Shown here: positions 7,913 through 16,100 of the stretch, in pieces | Layout of the letters: each line of letters opens with the position of its first letter | Position numbering within the stretch: position 1 is the stretch's first letter | Assembly (NCBI GenBank): GCA_022839745.1 | Contig: JALHJB010000008.1 | Location: forward strand, 29,808-93,807 | Direction: 5' to 3' | Source: Actinomycetes bacterium | GTDB lineage: Bacteria; Actinomycetota; Coriobacteriia; Anaerosomatales; Anaerosomataceae | DNA length: 64,000 nucleotides | The notes under the pieces: generated by a model | Database searches by the model: none | What the model saw: the letters and a program-made list of their open reading frames with translations, nothing else | Told to the model about the DNA's origin: nothing | Translations under genes and position numbers: made by a program

Positions 7913-9220
7913 ATGATGATGCGACGCATCGATCTCGAGCGCGGCCGGTGGCTGGTTGCCAGGGACGTGCCGCGCACGGGCGGCATCGACATGGAGGTGC
8001 TCGGTGTCGCGCAGCGGATCATCGACGACGTCCGCCGTCGTGGTGATGAGGCCCTCCGCGAGTACACCGCGCAGTTCGACAAGGCCGAACTTGCCGACTT
8101 CCAGGTCAGCGCGGCGGAGATCGAGGCCGCTGTGGCCGAGGTTGGCGATGAGTTCCGCGAGGCGATCACCTCGGCGGCTATCGCCATCGAGGAGTTCCAC
8201 CAGCGGCAGGTGCAGCAGAGCTGGTTCACCACGATCGAGGGCGGCGTGCTCATCGGCCAGCAGGTGACGCCGATCGAGCGCGTGGGAATCTACGTGCCCG
8301 GCGGGCGTGCCTGCTACCCGTCATCGGTGCTGATGAACGCCATCCCGGCGATCGTGGCGGGCGTGGGGGGGATCGCGATGGTCGTGCCGCCGGACGCGGA
8401 CGGCCGCGTGAACCCGTACACGCTCGCGGCTGCCGCCGAGGTGGGTGTGGACGAGATCTACAAGGTGGGTGGCGCCCAGGCGATCGCGGCGCTCGCGTAC
8501 GGTACCGACACCATCCCGCGCGTGGACAAGATCACGGGCCCGGGCAACGCGTACGTGACCGCCGCCAAGAAGCTCGTGATGGGCGATGTGGGCATCGACA
8601 TGCTCGCCGGCCCCTCGGAGGTTCTCATCCTGGCCGACGAGACCGCCGAGCCGATGTTCGTGGCGATCGATCTCATGGCGCAGGCCGAGCACGACCCGCG
8701 CGCGGCGACCTACCTCGTCACCACCGACGAGGACCTGCCCGCGCGCGTTGAGCTCGCGCTCCGGGAGCTGCTTGTCGGCTCGTCGCGCGCCGACGTGATC
8801 GAGCGGTCGCTCACCGACAACGGCGTGGTGATCGTGTGCCCGGACATCGACGTGGCGCTCGACGCCGCCAACCTCATCGCACCCGAGCACCTCGAGGTGC
8901 AGATGGCCGACCCCTTCGAGCTCCTCGGCTCGATCAGGAACGCGGGCGCCATCTTCCTCGGCCCGTGGACGCCGGAGAGCGTGGGCGACTACGTTGCCGG
9001 CCCCAACCACGTGCTGCCGACCGGCGGCACCGCACGGTTCTCCTCGCCGCTGTCCGTGGACGACTTTGTGAAGAAGTCCTCGGTGCTGAGCTACTCGCTG
9101 CAGGGGCTCGAGGCCGACGGCGCTACAGTGATGACGATCGCCGAGGCCGAGGGGCTCGAGGCGCACGCGGCGGCGGTGGGCATCCGGCTCGCCGCGGTGT
9201 TCGGCCTGGAGGACGAGTAG
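7913..9220 (+). CDS. hisD: Histidinol dehydrogenase
   Basis: Performs the last two oxidations, L-histidinol to L-histidine, with NAD+ and Zn2+. Motifs: GIYVPGGRACYPSSVLMNA, VGGAQAIAALAYGT, KITGPGNAYVTAAKKLV, GPSEVLILADETA, the zinc-binding AEHDPRA, the catalytic PEHLEV pair and GPNHVLPTGGTA. AGGAGAGG (7896-7903) lies directly against the first ATG (7904), so the ATG at 7913, nine bases away, is the more likely start; 7904 would add three residues. Length of about 435 residues is normal. Six bases separate hisG from the first ATG. Confidence 0.95.
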   Translation: MMMRRIDLERGRWLVARDVPRTGGIDMEVLGVAQRIIDDVRRRGDEALREYTAQFDKAELADFQVSAAEIEAAVAEVGDEFREAITSAAIAIEEFHQRQVQQSWFTTIEGGVLIGQQVTPIERVGIYVPGGRACYPSSVLMNAIPAIVAGVGGIAMVVPPDADGRVNPYTLAAAAEVGVDEIYKVGGAQAIAALAYGTDTIPRVDKITGPGNAYVTAAKKLVMGDVGIDMLAGPSEVLILADETAEPMFVAIDLMAQAEHDPRAATYLVTTDEDLPARVELALRELLVGSSRADVIERSLTDNGVVIVCPDIDVALDAANLIAPEHLEVQMADPFELLGSIRNAGAIFLGPWTPESVGDYVAGPNHVLPTGGTARFSSPLSVDDFVKKSSVLSYSLQGLEADGATVMTIAEAEGLEAHAAAVGIRLAAVFGLEDE

Positions 9221-9221
9221 C

Positions 9222-10358
9222 ATGGACCGGGTGCGTGAGCCGCGTCCGGAACTGGGCGATATCTCGCCCTACGACGCGAAAGACGTGAGGGCCGAGGTCA
9301 ACCTCTCGGCGAACGAGAATCCGCACAACCTGCCGGGCGAGCTTCTGGAGAAGCTCGCGGACCGGGTGCGCTTCGACGTGCCGTTCAACCGGTATCCTGA
9401 CCCGATGGCGACCCGCCTTCGGGGGCTGATCGCGGAGGCGAACGGCCTGGACGCGGGAAACGTGCTCGTGGGCAACGGTGGCGACGAGATCATCCTCGAC
9501 GTCATCCTGGCGTGGGGCGGCCCCGGGCGAAAGCTTGTTGACCTGCCGCCGACGTTCTCGATGTACGGCATCGACGCGTGGATGACCGGAACGCGTGTGG
9601 TGGACGTGCCGCGCACCCCCGAGTTCGAGGTCGACGGCCCCGCGCTGATGCGCGCCGTGGCCGAGCAGGATCCCGACATCATCGTGATCTCGAACCCGAA
9701 CAACCCCACCGGCACCATGACGCCCGAGACGCTGCTCATCGACCTGCTCGAGGCTACCGACGCCCTCGTGCTCGTGGACGAGGCGTACTTCGAGTTCAGC
9801 CGCCAGACGATGCGGCCGCACATGAGCCGGCACCCCAACCTGGCGATCCTGCGCACGTTCTCGAAGGCGTTCTCGCTTGCAGGGCTGCGGGCGGGCTATC
9901 TGCTCGCTGACGCCTCGGTCGTCCGAGAGCTCACCAAGGTGCGGCAACCGTACTCGGTGAACCGGTTCACGCAGGTGGCCGCCGAGCTGACGTTCCGCGA
10001 CCGTGTGGTGTTCGAGGCGGGCGTGCGCGAGGCGATGCGCAACCGCGACAGGCTCGTGCACGGTCTCTCGCAGATGGCCGAGGTCGCCGTGTTCCCCTCG
10101 GAGGCGAACTACATACTCTTCCGCGTCGATCAGGCCGCGGCGGTGTGGCGCGACCTGCTGCACGATCACTCGATCCTGGTGCGCGACTTCTCTCGCACGC
10201 CGGGGTTGGAGGACTGCCTCAGGGTGACCGTGGGTTCCGAGGAGGAGATCGACCGATTCCTCAAGGCGATGGATGAGATCATCGCGCGCAAACACGCGTC
10301 GGCGCACTTCGGCATCAACGCGACGGCCAACCGGCATCTCGAGCGGAACGGTGAGTAG
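9222..10358 (+). CDS. hisC: Histidinol-phosphate aminotransferase
   Basis: A PLP-dependent class I/II aminotransferase of 378 residues that converts imidazole-acetol phosphate to histidinol phosphate. Visible: the N-terminal substrate segment LSANENPHNLP, GNGGDEIILDVI, SNPNNPTGTM, LVDEAYFEF, and the PLP lysine K215 in RTFSKAFSLAGLRAGY, followed by RQPYSVN. It follows hisD by one base, with GGAGGACGAG as ribosome-binding site. The operon context makes HisC much more likely than another family aminotransferase, although some such enzymes also act on aromatic substrates. Confidence 0.94.
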   Translation: MDRVREPRPELGDISPYDAKDVRAEVNLSANENPHNLPGELLEKLADRVRFDVPFNRYPDPMATRLRGLIAEANGLDAGNVLVGNGGDEIILDVILAWGGPGRKLVDLPPTFSMYGIDAWMTGTRVVDVPRTPEFEVDGPALMRAVAEQDPDIIVISNPNNPTGTMTPETLLIDLLEATDALVLVDEAYFEFSRQTMRPHMSRHPNLAILRTFSKAFSLAGLRAGYLLADASVVRELTKVRQPYSVNRFTQVAAELTFRDRVVFEAGVREAMRNRDRLVHGLSQMAEVAVFPSEANYILFRVDQAAAVWRDLLHDHSILVRDFSRTPGLEDCLRVTVGSEEEIDRFLKAMDEIIARKHASAHFGINATANRHLERNGE

Positions 10359-10359
10359 G

Positions 10360-10947
10360 ATGACCCGCACCGCAGCGATCGAGCGGGTCACCTCCGAGAC
10401 TTCGATCACGCTCGAACTGTCGCTCGATGGCGAGGGCCTGACCACGATCGCCACCGGGGTGCCGTTCTTCGATCACATGCTCGAGGCGTTCGGGCGTCAC
10501 GGGCTGTTCGACCTCGTGGTCGACGCCCGGGGCGATCTGGCCGTGGACGCCCACCACACCGTGGAGGACGTGGGCATCTGCCTCGGGCAGGCGTTCGCGC
10601 GTGCGCTTGGCGACAAGGCGGGCATCCGGCGTTTCGGGTCAGTCTTCATGCCGATGGACGAGGCACTCGTGCTCGCCGCTGTCGACATCTCGGGCCGGGG
10701 GCAGCTCCACTACGACGTCACGGTGCCGATCGAGCTCATCGGCACCTTCGACACCACGCTTGCCAAGGAGTTCATGGTCGCGTTCGCCAGCAACGCAGGC
10801 ATCACGGTGCACGTGATGGCGTTTGCGGGAGAGAACGCGCACCACATCATCGAGGCGGCGTTCAAGGCGCTGGCGCGTGCGCTGCGCGAGGCCGTGGAGA
10901 TCGACCCGCGCGTCACCGGCGTGCCGAGCACGAAGGGCTCACTGTGA
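10360..10947 (+). CDS. hisB: Imidazoleglycerol-phosphate dehydratase
   Basis: A monofunctional HisB of 195 residues, without the N-terminal histidinol phosphatase found in enterics. Metal-binding motifs are intact: FFDHMLEAFGRHG, DAHHTVEDVGICLGQA, and the mirrored second set KEFMVAFASNAG and ENAHHIIEAAFKALARAL. It follows hisC by one base. No histidinol-phosphate phosphatase gene is visible in the operon, so that step must be encoded elsewhere. A 238-base GC-rich spacer follows before hisH. Confidence 0.95.
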   Translation: MTRTAAIERVTSETSITLELSLDGEGLTTIATGVPFFDHMLEAFGRHGLFDLVVDARGDLAVDAHHTVEDVGICLGQAFARALGDKAGIRRFGSVFMPMDEALVLAAVDISGRGQLHYDVTVPIELIGTFDTTLAKEFMVAFASNAGITVHVMAFAGENAHHIIEAAFKALARALREAVEIDPRVTGVPSTKGSL

Positions 10948-11185
10948 TTTCGCTGCGGTGTGAGGGTCCGTGCTCAGGCAGTCCGCGCCGGGGGCCCGCG
11001 GCGCCTGCGGACGCTTCGCGTGCTCCGCGCCTGCCCCGGCTGCGGGACTGCGCGCGTGACACCCACACCGCAGCTCGGACATCTGCGGGACTGCGCGCGG
11101 TGGCCTTGTCGATCGCCGCGCCCTCGGCAAACACGGAACCGAGCACGGACCCTCGCCTTGTGCGCGGCTTTTCTGGAGTGCGCGT
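10948..11185 (+). repeat. Structured GC-rich spacer between hisB and hisH
   Basis: The only long gap inside the his operon. It holds a 17-bp direct repeat CTGCGGGACTGCGCGCG (11040-11056 and 11083-11099). It also holds two inverted repeats sharing one left arm region: GCTGCGGTGT (10952-10961) with ACACCGCAGC (11065-11074), and GAGGGTCCGTGCTC (10962-10975) with GAGCACGGACCCTC (11141-11154). The two pairings cross and so exclude each other or form a pseudoknot. The segment 10986-11031 resembles DNA inside trpA. Short reading frames here lack support, and I call no gene. Confidence 0.6.
10986..11031 (+). repeat. Dispersed GC-rich palindromic repeat, his copy
   Basis: A 46-base segment starting CGCCGGGGGCCCGCGGCGC. 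It aligns without gaps to the reverse complement of 29422-29467 inside trpA; by eye the first 19 bases are identical and about 38 of 46 overall. Its right part, CGCTTCGCGTGCTCCGCGCC, also resembles the trpE tail around 23378-23402. It looks like a REP-like dispersed element. Confidence 0.55.
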
Positions 11186-11809
11186 ATGATCGCGATCATC
11201 GATTACGGGATGGGCAACCTGCGCAGCGTGCAGAAGGGCTTCGAGCACGCTGGCGTGGCCGATGTCGTGGTGACCGGCGACCCGGCTGCGATCGCCTCGG
11301 CGGACGGCATCGTGCTGCCGGGCGTCGGCGCGTTCCGCGACGCTGCGGCCACGCTGCGTGACAGCGGCCTACGGGACGTGATGCTCGAGCGGACCGCCGA
11401 GGGTGTGCCGTTCCTCGGAATCTGCCTGGGTATGCAGCTGCTGGCCACGACCGGTCTCGAGGACGGGGAGTGGGCGGGGCTCGGCATCATGCCGGGTGTG
11501 TGCGAGCGGCTCCCGGGCGGCGTGAAGGTCCCGCACATCGGCTGGAACACCGTGGCGTATCCACGTGAGACACGGCTGTTCGCCGGCATCCCGGAGGACA
11601 CCGCGTTCTACTTCGTGCACTCGTACCACCTGCGGCTGGTCGACCCGTCGTGGGTGATCGGCACCACCAGCTACGGCATCGAGTTCGCCGCGGCTGTGGG
11701 CCGTGGCGACATGTACGCGGTGCAGTTCCATCCCGAGAAATCGTCGGCAGCGGGACTGCGTTTGCTGGGCAACTTCGGCGAGATCGTGAAGGAGCGTGCG
11801 GCCCGATGA
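11186..11809 (+). CDS. hisH: Imidazole glycerol phosphate synthase, glutaminase subunit
   Basis: A class I glutamine amidotransferase of 207 residues that feeds ammonia to HisF. The triad is visible: C80 in FLGICLGMQLL and H182/E184 in QFHPEKS. The oxyanion region is PGVGAFRDA. It starts after the structured spacer with a GGAG site seven bases upstream of the ATG, and its stop overlaps the hisA start by four bases. Length and motif order are standard. Confidence 0.95.
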   Translation: MIAIIDYGMGNLRSVQKGFEHAGVADVVVTGDPAAIASADGIVLPGVGAFRDAAATLRDSGLRDVMLERTAEGVPFLGICLGMQLLATTGLEDGEWAGLGIMPGVCERLPGGVKVPHIGWNTVAYPRETRLFAGIPEDTAFYFVHSYHLRLVDPSWVIGTTSYGIEFAAAVGRGDMYAVQFHPEKSSAAGLRLLGNFGEIVKERAAR

Positions 11810-12546
11810 TCGTCTTTCCCGCGATCGACCTGCTTGGCGGGCGCGCGGTGCGCCTCGCCCAGGGCGACTACGACCGCGTGACGGTGTATAACGACGACCC
11901 CGTGGCGCAGGCGCATGCCTTCGCCGAGGCGGGCGCCGAGTGGGTGCACGTGGTGGACCTCGATGGTGCCCGCGATGGCGTGCCCGGCAACATCGGCATC
12001 GTTGAGCGCATCGCCGGCGAAAGCGGTCTGAAGGTGCAGACCGGAGGTGGCATCCGCACGATCGAGACGATGCGGCGACTCGCCGACGCGGGCGCCGCGC
12101 GTATGGTGCTCGGCACCAAGCTGGTGACCGACGAAGCGTTCGTGGCCGAGGCGGTCGCCGGGTTCGGTGACGCCGTGGTGGCGGGCGTGGACGCGCGAGA
12201 CGGCGAGGTCAGGATCGCGGGGTGGCGCGAGGGCACCCACGTGCGCGCCGCCGACGTGGTGGCCGAGCTCGCGGACCGAGGCATCCGGCACCTCGTGTAC
12301 ACGGACATCAGCCGCGACGGCATGGGCACGGGCATCAACGACGCGGCGTATCGCGCGGTCGCAGAAAGCGCCGGGTTCCCGGTGGTGGTAAGCGGCGGCA
12401 TGCACTCGCCGGATGACGTCCGGGCCGTGGTGGCGCTCGGCGCGCCGGTGGCCGAGGGCGTGATCATTGGTCGCGCCCTCTACGAGGGCACTATCGATCT
12501 TGCCGACGCGCTTGCGATCGTGGCCGAGGGGTCGGCAGCATGCTGA
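11806..12546 (+). CDS. hisA: ProFAR isomerase HisA
   Basis: A (beta/alpha)8-barrel of 246 residues that isomerises ProFAR to PRFAR. The catalytic aspartates D8 (FPAIDLLGG) and D129 (AGVDARDGEV) are in place, as are the phosphate-binding loops QTGGGIRTIE and VSGGMHSPDD. The start overlaps the hisH stop (ATGA). Many actinobacteria use a bifunctional PriA for both HisA and TrpF activities. Here a separate trpF sits in the trp operon, so simple HisA activity is the default reading. Confidence 0.93.
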   Translation: MIVFPAIDLLGGRAVRLAQGDYDRVTVYNDDPVAQAHAFAEAGAEWVHVVDLDGARDGVPGNIGIVERIAGESGLKVQTGGGIRTIETMRRLADAGAARMVLGTKLVTDEAFVAEAVAGFGDAVVAGVDARDGEVRIAGWREGTHVRAADVVAELADRGIRHLVYTDISRDGMGTGINDAAYRAVAESAGFPVVVSGGMHSPDDVRAVVALGAPVAEGVIIGRALYEGTIDLADALAIVAEGSAAC

Positions 12547-13307
12547 TGAAGCGCGTCATACCGTGTTTGGACGTTCATGAGGGCCGTGTGGTCAAAGGCG
12601 TCAACTTCGTGGACCTCCGCGACGCGGGCGATCCGGTGGAGCTGGCCGCCGTCTACGATCGTGAGGGGGCCGACGAGGTCGTCTTCCTCGATATCACGGC
12701 CACGCACGAGGAGCGTCCCTCGATGCTCGACGTGGCATCGCGTACCGCCGAGGAGGTCTTCATCCCGTACACGGTGGGTGGTGGGATGCGCTCGGCGGCC
12801 GACATCCGGGCGATGCTCGTGGCCGGCGCCGACAAGACCGCCATCAACTCGGCGGCGGTGGCCGACCCCTCGCTTATCACGGCGACGGCCGGCATCTTCG
12901 GCTCGCAGTGCATCGTGGTGGCGATCGATGCGCGCAGGGTGCCAGGCTCCTCGCCCGCGCGGTGGGAGGTGTTCGTGGCGGGTGGCCGCACGAACACGGA
13001 GCTCGACGCTGTGGCGTGGGCGGCTGAGGCCACGAACCGCGGCGCCGGAGAGATCCTGCTGACCAGTATGGACCGCGACGGCACGAAAGACGGGTTCGAC
13101 ATCGACCTCACACGCGCGGTCACCTCCGCGGTGGGTGTGCCGGTGATCGCCAGCGGCGGGGCCGGGCATCCCGATCACTTCGCCGAGGTCGTGCTCGAGG
13201 CCGATGCCGATGCCGTGCTCGCCGCGAGCGTGTTCCACTTCGGCGAGTTGACGGTGCGACAGGTGAAGGAAGCGATGGCGGCCGCCGGCGTGCCGGTGCG
13301 GCTGTAG
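12540..13307 (+). CDS. hisF: Imidazole glycerol phosphate synthase, cyclase subunit
   Basis: A (beta/alpha)8-barrel of 255 residues that partners HisH and forms IGP and AICAR. D11 (RVIPCLDVHEGRVVKG) and D130 (VVAIDARRV) fall at exactly the family positions when translation starts at 12540. This supports that ATG over the one at 12546, although both overlap the hisA end. Phosphate-binding loops are GGGMRSAADIR and ASGGAGHPDHF. The his run is interrupted after this gene by two unrelated genes. Confidence 0.95.
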   Translation: MLMKRVIPCLDVHEGRVVKGVNFVDLRDAGDPVELAAVYDREGADEVVFLDITATHEERPSMLDVASRTAEEVFIPYTVGGGMRSAADIRAMLVAGADKTAINSAAVADPSLITATAGIFGSQCIVVAIDARRVPGSSPARWEVFVAGGRTNTELDAVAWAAEATNRGAGEILLTSMDRDGTKDGFDIDLTRAVTSAVGVPVIASGGAGHPDHFAEVVLEADADAVLAASVFHFGELTVRQVKEAMAAAGVPVRL

Positions 13308-13343
13308 GGCGCCGGCGGTGATCGGTCGCCCGGAGGAGAGCGT

Positions 13344-13817
13344 ATGAGGCGCGAGGACCATCGGATGCCAGAGGACGAGTGCGATGCGCTCCTGCGACGC
13401 GCGCAGGTGCTTCGTCTCGGGCTCGTGGACGATGACGGGCCCTATGTGGTCCCGGTGGACTTCGGGTACGACGGAGAGCGGATCTACGTGCACGGTGCCC
13501 GCACTGGGCGCCGCATCTCAGCGATCGGCGAGGGTGTGCGGGTATGCTTCGAGGTCGACGAGGGCGAGGTGCTTCCCGCCGAGCGTCCGTGCGCCTACAC
13601 GTCTCGCTTCAGGAGCGTGATCGGTTACGGTCGGGCACGACTGCTCGAGGACGGGGCCGCCAAGCTCCACGGCCTCGACGTGATCATGCGCCACTACGGC
13701 GGCACGGGCGTGGGCATACCGGCAGAGAAGTGTGCAATCACGAGCGTGCTCGAGATCTCGATCGAGTCGCTCGACGGCAGGTGGCACGGAATCGACCCGG
13801 AGGACGCGGATGAGTAA
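13344..13817 (+). CDS. Pyridoxamine 5'-phosphate oxidase-like flavoprotein (NimA type)
   Basis: A 157-residue split-barrel flavin-binding protein of the Pyridox_ox_2/NimA family. Seen: the N-terminal CDALLRRAQVLRLGLVDDDG, the barrel strands PYVVPVDFGYDGERIYVHGA, then FEVDEGEVLPAERPC and SVIGYGRARLLED. Such proteins bind FMN or haem-related ligands and some reduce nitroimidazoles. It lies between hisF and a membrane-protein gene, with GGAGGAG before its ATG, so it is transcribed with the his genes although no histidine role is known. The function is a family guess. Confidence 0.75.
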   Translation: MRREDHRMPEDECDALLRRAQVLRLGLVDDDGPYVVPVDFGYDGERIYVHGARTGRRISAIGEGVRVCFEVDEGEVLPAERPCAYTSRFRSVIGYGRARLLEDGAAKLHGLDVIMRHYGGTGVGIPAEKCAITSVLEISIESLDGRWHGIDPEDADE

Positions 13818-14235
13818 GATGCACGACGTTCGGAAGACGCTCGTCGGTATCGTGACCGGGCTCGCGTTCGTTGCGGCGCCGGTTGCGATCGCGGCGACGG
13901 CGCCGCTCGTGAACGATGAGTTCATCACGCCGGTCGACGGTCGGATCATGAGCGTTTTGTGGTGGTTCCTGATCCCGCTCGGCACCGCCGTGACAGTGAT
14001 GATCACCAGACGCTTGTGGCCGGGGATCGTTGTGGGGGCTGCCGCTGTGGTGGCGTTCCAGTACACGATGGCGCTTCTGGCGCCTGCCGAGGGCCGTGAT
14101 GCTGTCTTGAGTGCGGCTGGCGCATGGATGAGCGCGGCGGTGGGCGTGGCGATACCGTGGGCTGCGGGCATGATATTCGGCTGGACCGCGACGAACCGGC
14201 GCAGGGTGCGGCATGATGGCGTCGCTACACTGTGA
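13810..14235 (+). CDS. Small membrane protein of unknown function
   Basis: A 141-residue protein with four hydrophobic segments, roughly residues 9-30 (VGIVTGLAFVAAPVAIAAT), 47-65 (MSVLWWFLIPLGTAVTVM), 71-90 and 105-127. It has a basic, cytoplasmic C-terminal end (TNRRRVRHDG). I do not recognise a family. The start ATG 13810 overlaps the previous stop and has GGAGG seven bases before it. It overlaps the upstream region of hisIE, so it is a passenger inside the his operon. Confidence 0.65.
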   Translation: MSKMHDVRKTLVGIVTGLAFVAAPVAIAATAPLVNDEFITPVDGRIMSVLWWFLIPLGTAVTVMITRRLWPGIVVGAAAVVAFQYTMALLAPAEGRDAVLSAAGAWMSAAVGVAIPWAAGMIFGWTATNRRRVRHDGVATL

Positions 14236-14258
14236 ATGGAACCGGACCGGAGGTACCT

Positions 14259-14948
14259 GTGGATAGAGAGCGTGACGATCTCGCGATCGAGGACCTGACG
14301 TACGACAGCGACGGCCTCATCCCCGCCGTGGTGCAGCAGGACGGCACCGGCGAGGTGTTGATGGTGGCGTACATGAACGCCGACTCGGTGGCGCGCACGG
14401 TGGAGACCGGCCTCACGTGGTTCTGGAGCCGCTCGCGTGGCCGCCTCTGGCAAAAGGGGGAGAGCTCCGGCAACGTGCAGCACGTGCGGGCGATCCGCTA
14501 CGACTGCGACGCCGACTGCCTGCTGGTGATCGTGGACCAGGAGGGCGGCGGGGCATGCCACACCGGCGAGCGCAGCTGCTTCTATCGCGAGCTTGGCGCC
14601 GAAGGTGTCAGCCCGGCTCCGGCCGGCGCTGGCGATGCTGCCGAGCGAGGTGCGGCGGCATCGGCCATCGGCGCATCGCTCGACGGCCTCTTCGCGGTGC
14701 TCGAGCAGCGCAAGCGCGACCTGCCGGAAGGCAGCTACACCACCAAGCTCCTCAGCGGGCCGCACGACTCGCTCCTCAAGAAGATCGCCGAGGAAGCCGG
14801 GGAGGTCATCATGGCGGCCAAGGACGCCGATCCGGAGCACCTCCGGTACGAGATCGGCGATCTGGTGTACCACCTGCTCGTGGTGATGACGCGCGAGGGG
14901 CTCACGCTCGACGACCTTGCCGCAGAGCTCGACGGTCGTAAGAAGTAG
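14259..14948 (+). CDS. hisIE: Bifunctional phosphoribosyl-AMP cyclohydrolase / phosphoribosyl-ATP pyrophosphatase
   Basis: A HisI-HisE fusion of 229 residues covering steps 2 and 3 of histidine synthesis. The HisI half shows WSRSRGRLWQKGESSGN and the zinc/magnesium cysteines in DCDADCLL (C83) and GGACHTGERSCFYR (C100, C107). The HisE half, after a poorly conserved linker (about residues 113-138), shows GSYTTKLLSGPHDSLLKKIAEEAGEV. The GTG at 14259 is preferred because GGAGG lies five bases upstream; an in-frame GTG at 14232 would add nine residues. Confidence 0.93.
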   Translation: MDRERDDLAIEDLTYDSDGLIPAVVQQDGTGEVLMVAYMNADSVARTVETGLTWFWSRSRGRLWQKGESSGNVQHVRAIRYDCDADCLLVIVDQEGGGACHTGERSCFYRELGAEGVSPAPAGAGDAAERGAAASAIGASLDGLFAVLEQRKRDLPEGSYTTKLLSGPHDSLLKKIAEEAGEVIMAAKDADPEHLRYEIGDLVYHLLVVMTREGLTLDDLAAELDGRKK

Positions 14949-14954
14949 GCCCTG

Positions 14955-16100
14955 GTGACCCACCGGCCGTCGCCCACACTCGCCAACTCGGTCGCGCCGG
15001 GAGTGCGGCCGGAGCGCATCGAGCCGCTGCTTGCGCGGGTCGCCGGCAACAGGTGGCGATTCCTGGGCTTCATGGTGTCGTTCATCCTGGCGATCGCGCT
15101 CTTCGCCGCGGCGGTCGTTGCGATCGTCTCGTCGCTGGTGGCGATGGCCGTGGTGTTCCGGTCGGGTGGCGTACCGCCCGGCGGCGACCTCGGGCCCGGC
15201 GAGTTCATCGCACGGGCGGTGGTGCTCGGCTTCGCTATCACGCTCGCCGTTGCCACGGTGTGGTCGCTGGTTCGGCTGGCCGACTCGGAGACACGGCTCT
15301 TGAAGCGGCTGGGCGCGCGCATGCCGGCGGGCGGCACGCTGCTGCCCACCAAGAGCGCGCTGCGCGACATGGCGCTTGCGGCGGGCCTCCCGCGCACGCC
15401 GCAGCTGTACGTGCTCGACACGCCGGGCGTGAATGCGTTCGTGCTCGGCCGCTCGGTGGAGCGCGTGCGGATCGGGGTGACCCGCGGCTTGCTCGAACAC
15501 ACGGGCCCCGATGTGCAGCGCGCCGTCTTCGCCAACCTCATCGCCCGCGTCCTCACGCTCGACACCCTGTGGGCCACGGCCGTCTCCGCCCTCATGGGCC
15601 CCATCTGGGCCCTGCGTGACGCCGACTTCGAACGCGACGACGGGGAGCCAGGGCCCGATGCCGGAGCTGCGCGTACCCGGGAGCAGGGTGCGGCGGGGCT
15701 TGCGCTCCTCGGCTACGGGCTCGTGGTGATCGTCACCGAGTTGCTCGCGTGGTATCACCGGGAGGCCGCCTGGTCGGCTGCCGAGAAGGCCGATGCCGAG
15801 GGGATGCTGCTGCTGAAGGACCCCCGGTGGATGCTGCGCGGCATCGAGCAGGTGCTCGAGCGCGACAATCACGTCCCCGCCGCCGGCGACGCGTACTCGC
15901 AACTGTTCTTCTGCTGGGCGGGATTCGGGTTCGCTCCCGAGGACGACCCCGAGATGCGCCGCGTCGCGCGTCTCCGGGAGGCTCTCGGGGCGGAAGGGGC
16001 GGCGTACGTCCCTCGGCCCAACCTGCCCGGATGGCCGGGTGCGCCGAGGGCGCCCCGTCTTGAGGCACTTGAGCTGGAGAGGAGCGCGACGAACCTGTGA
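14955..16100 (+). CDS. M48 (HtpX-like) membrane protein lacking the HExxH motif
   Basis: A 381-residue protein with membrane helices at about 38-68, 84-108 and 245-265. Residues 141-200 match the start of M48 zinc peptidases: AAGLPRTPQLYVLDTPGVNA, AFVLGRS, then VRIGVTRGLLEH. Where HExxH should follow, the sequence reads VFANLIARVLTLD (192-204), so both zinc histidines and the catalytic glutamate are gone. A relic of the third-ligand region is EKADAEGMLLLKDP (277-290). It is therefore probably a pseudopeptidase. It follows hisIE by six bases and overlaps the next gene by four. Its role is unknown. Confidence 0.6.
   Translation: MTHRPSPTLANSVAPGVRPERIEPLLARVAGNRWRFLGFMVSFILAIALFAAAVVAIVSSLVAMAVVFRSGGVPPGGDLGPGEFIARAVVLGFAITLAVATVWSLVRLADSETRLLKRLGARMPAGGTLLPTKSALRDMALAAGLPRTPQLYVLDTPGVNAFVLGRSVERVRIGVTRGLLEHTGPDVQRAVFANLIARVLTLDTLWATAVSALMGPIWALRDADFERDDGEPGPDAGAARTREQGAAGLALLGYGLVVIVTELLAWYHREAAWSAAEKADAEGMLLLKDPRWMLRGIEQVLERDNHVPAAGDAYSQLFFCWAGFGFAPEDDPEMRRVARLREALGAEGAAYVPRPNLPGWPGAPRAPRLEALELERSATNL

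Noticed and set aside
10944..11189. Short open frames in the his spacer as genes
   Set aside because: No ribosome-binding site with a fitting start and no recognisable protein; the DNA is explained better by repeats.
11806..12546. HisA as bifunctional PriA
   Set aside because: A separate trpF with its catalytic cysteine and aspartate is present at 27460-28110.
13518..15902. A 794-codon minus-strand frame across the hisIE region
   Set aside because: Its translation is rich in R, H, A and G without domains, and it opposes several well-supported genes.
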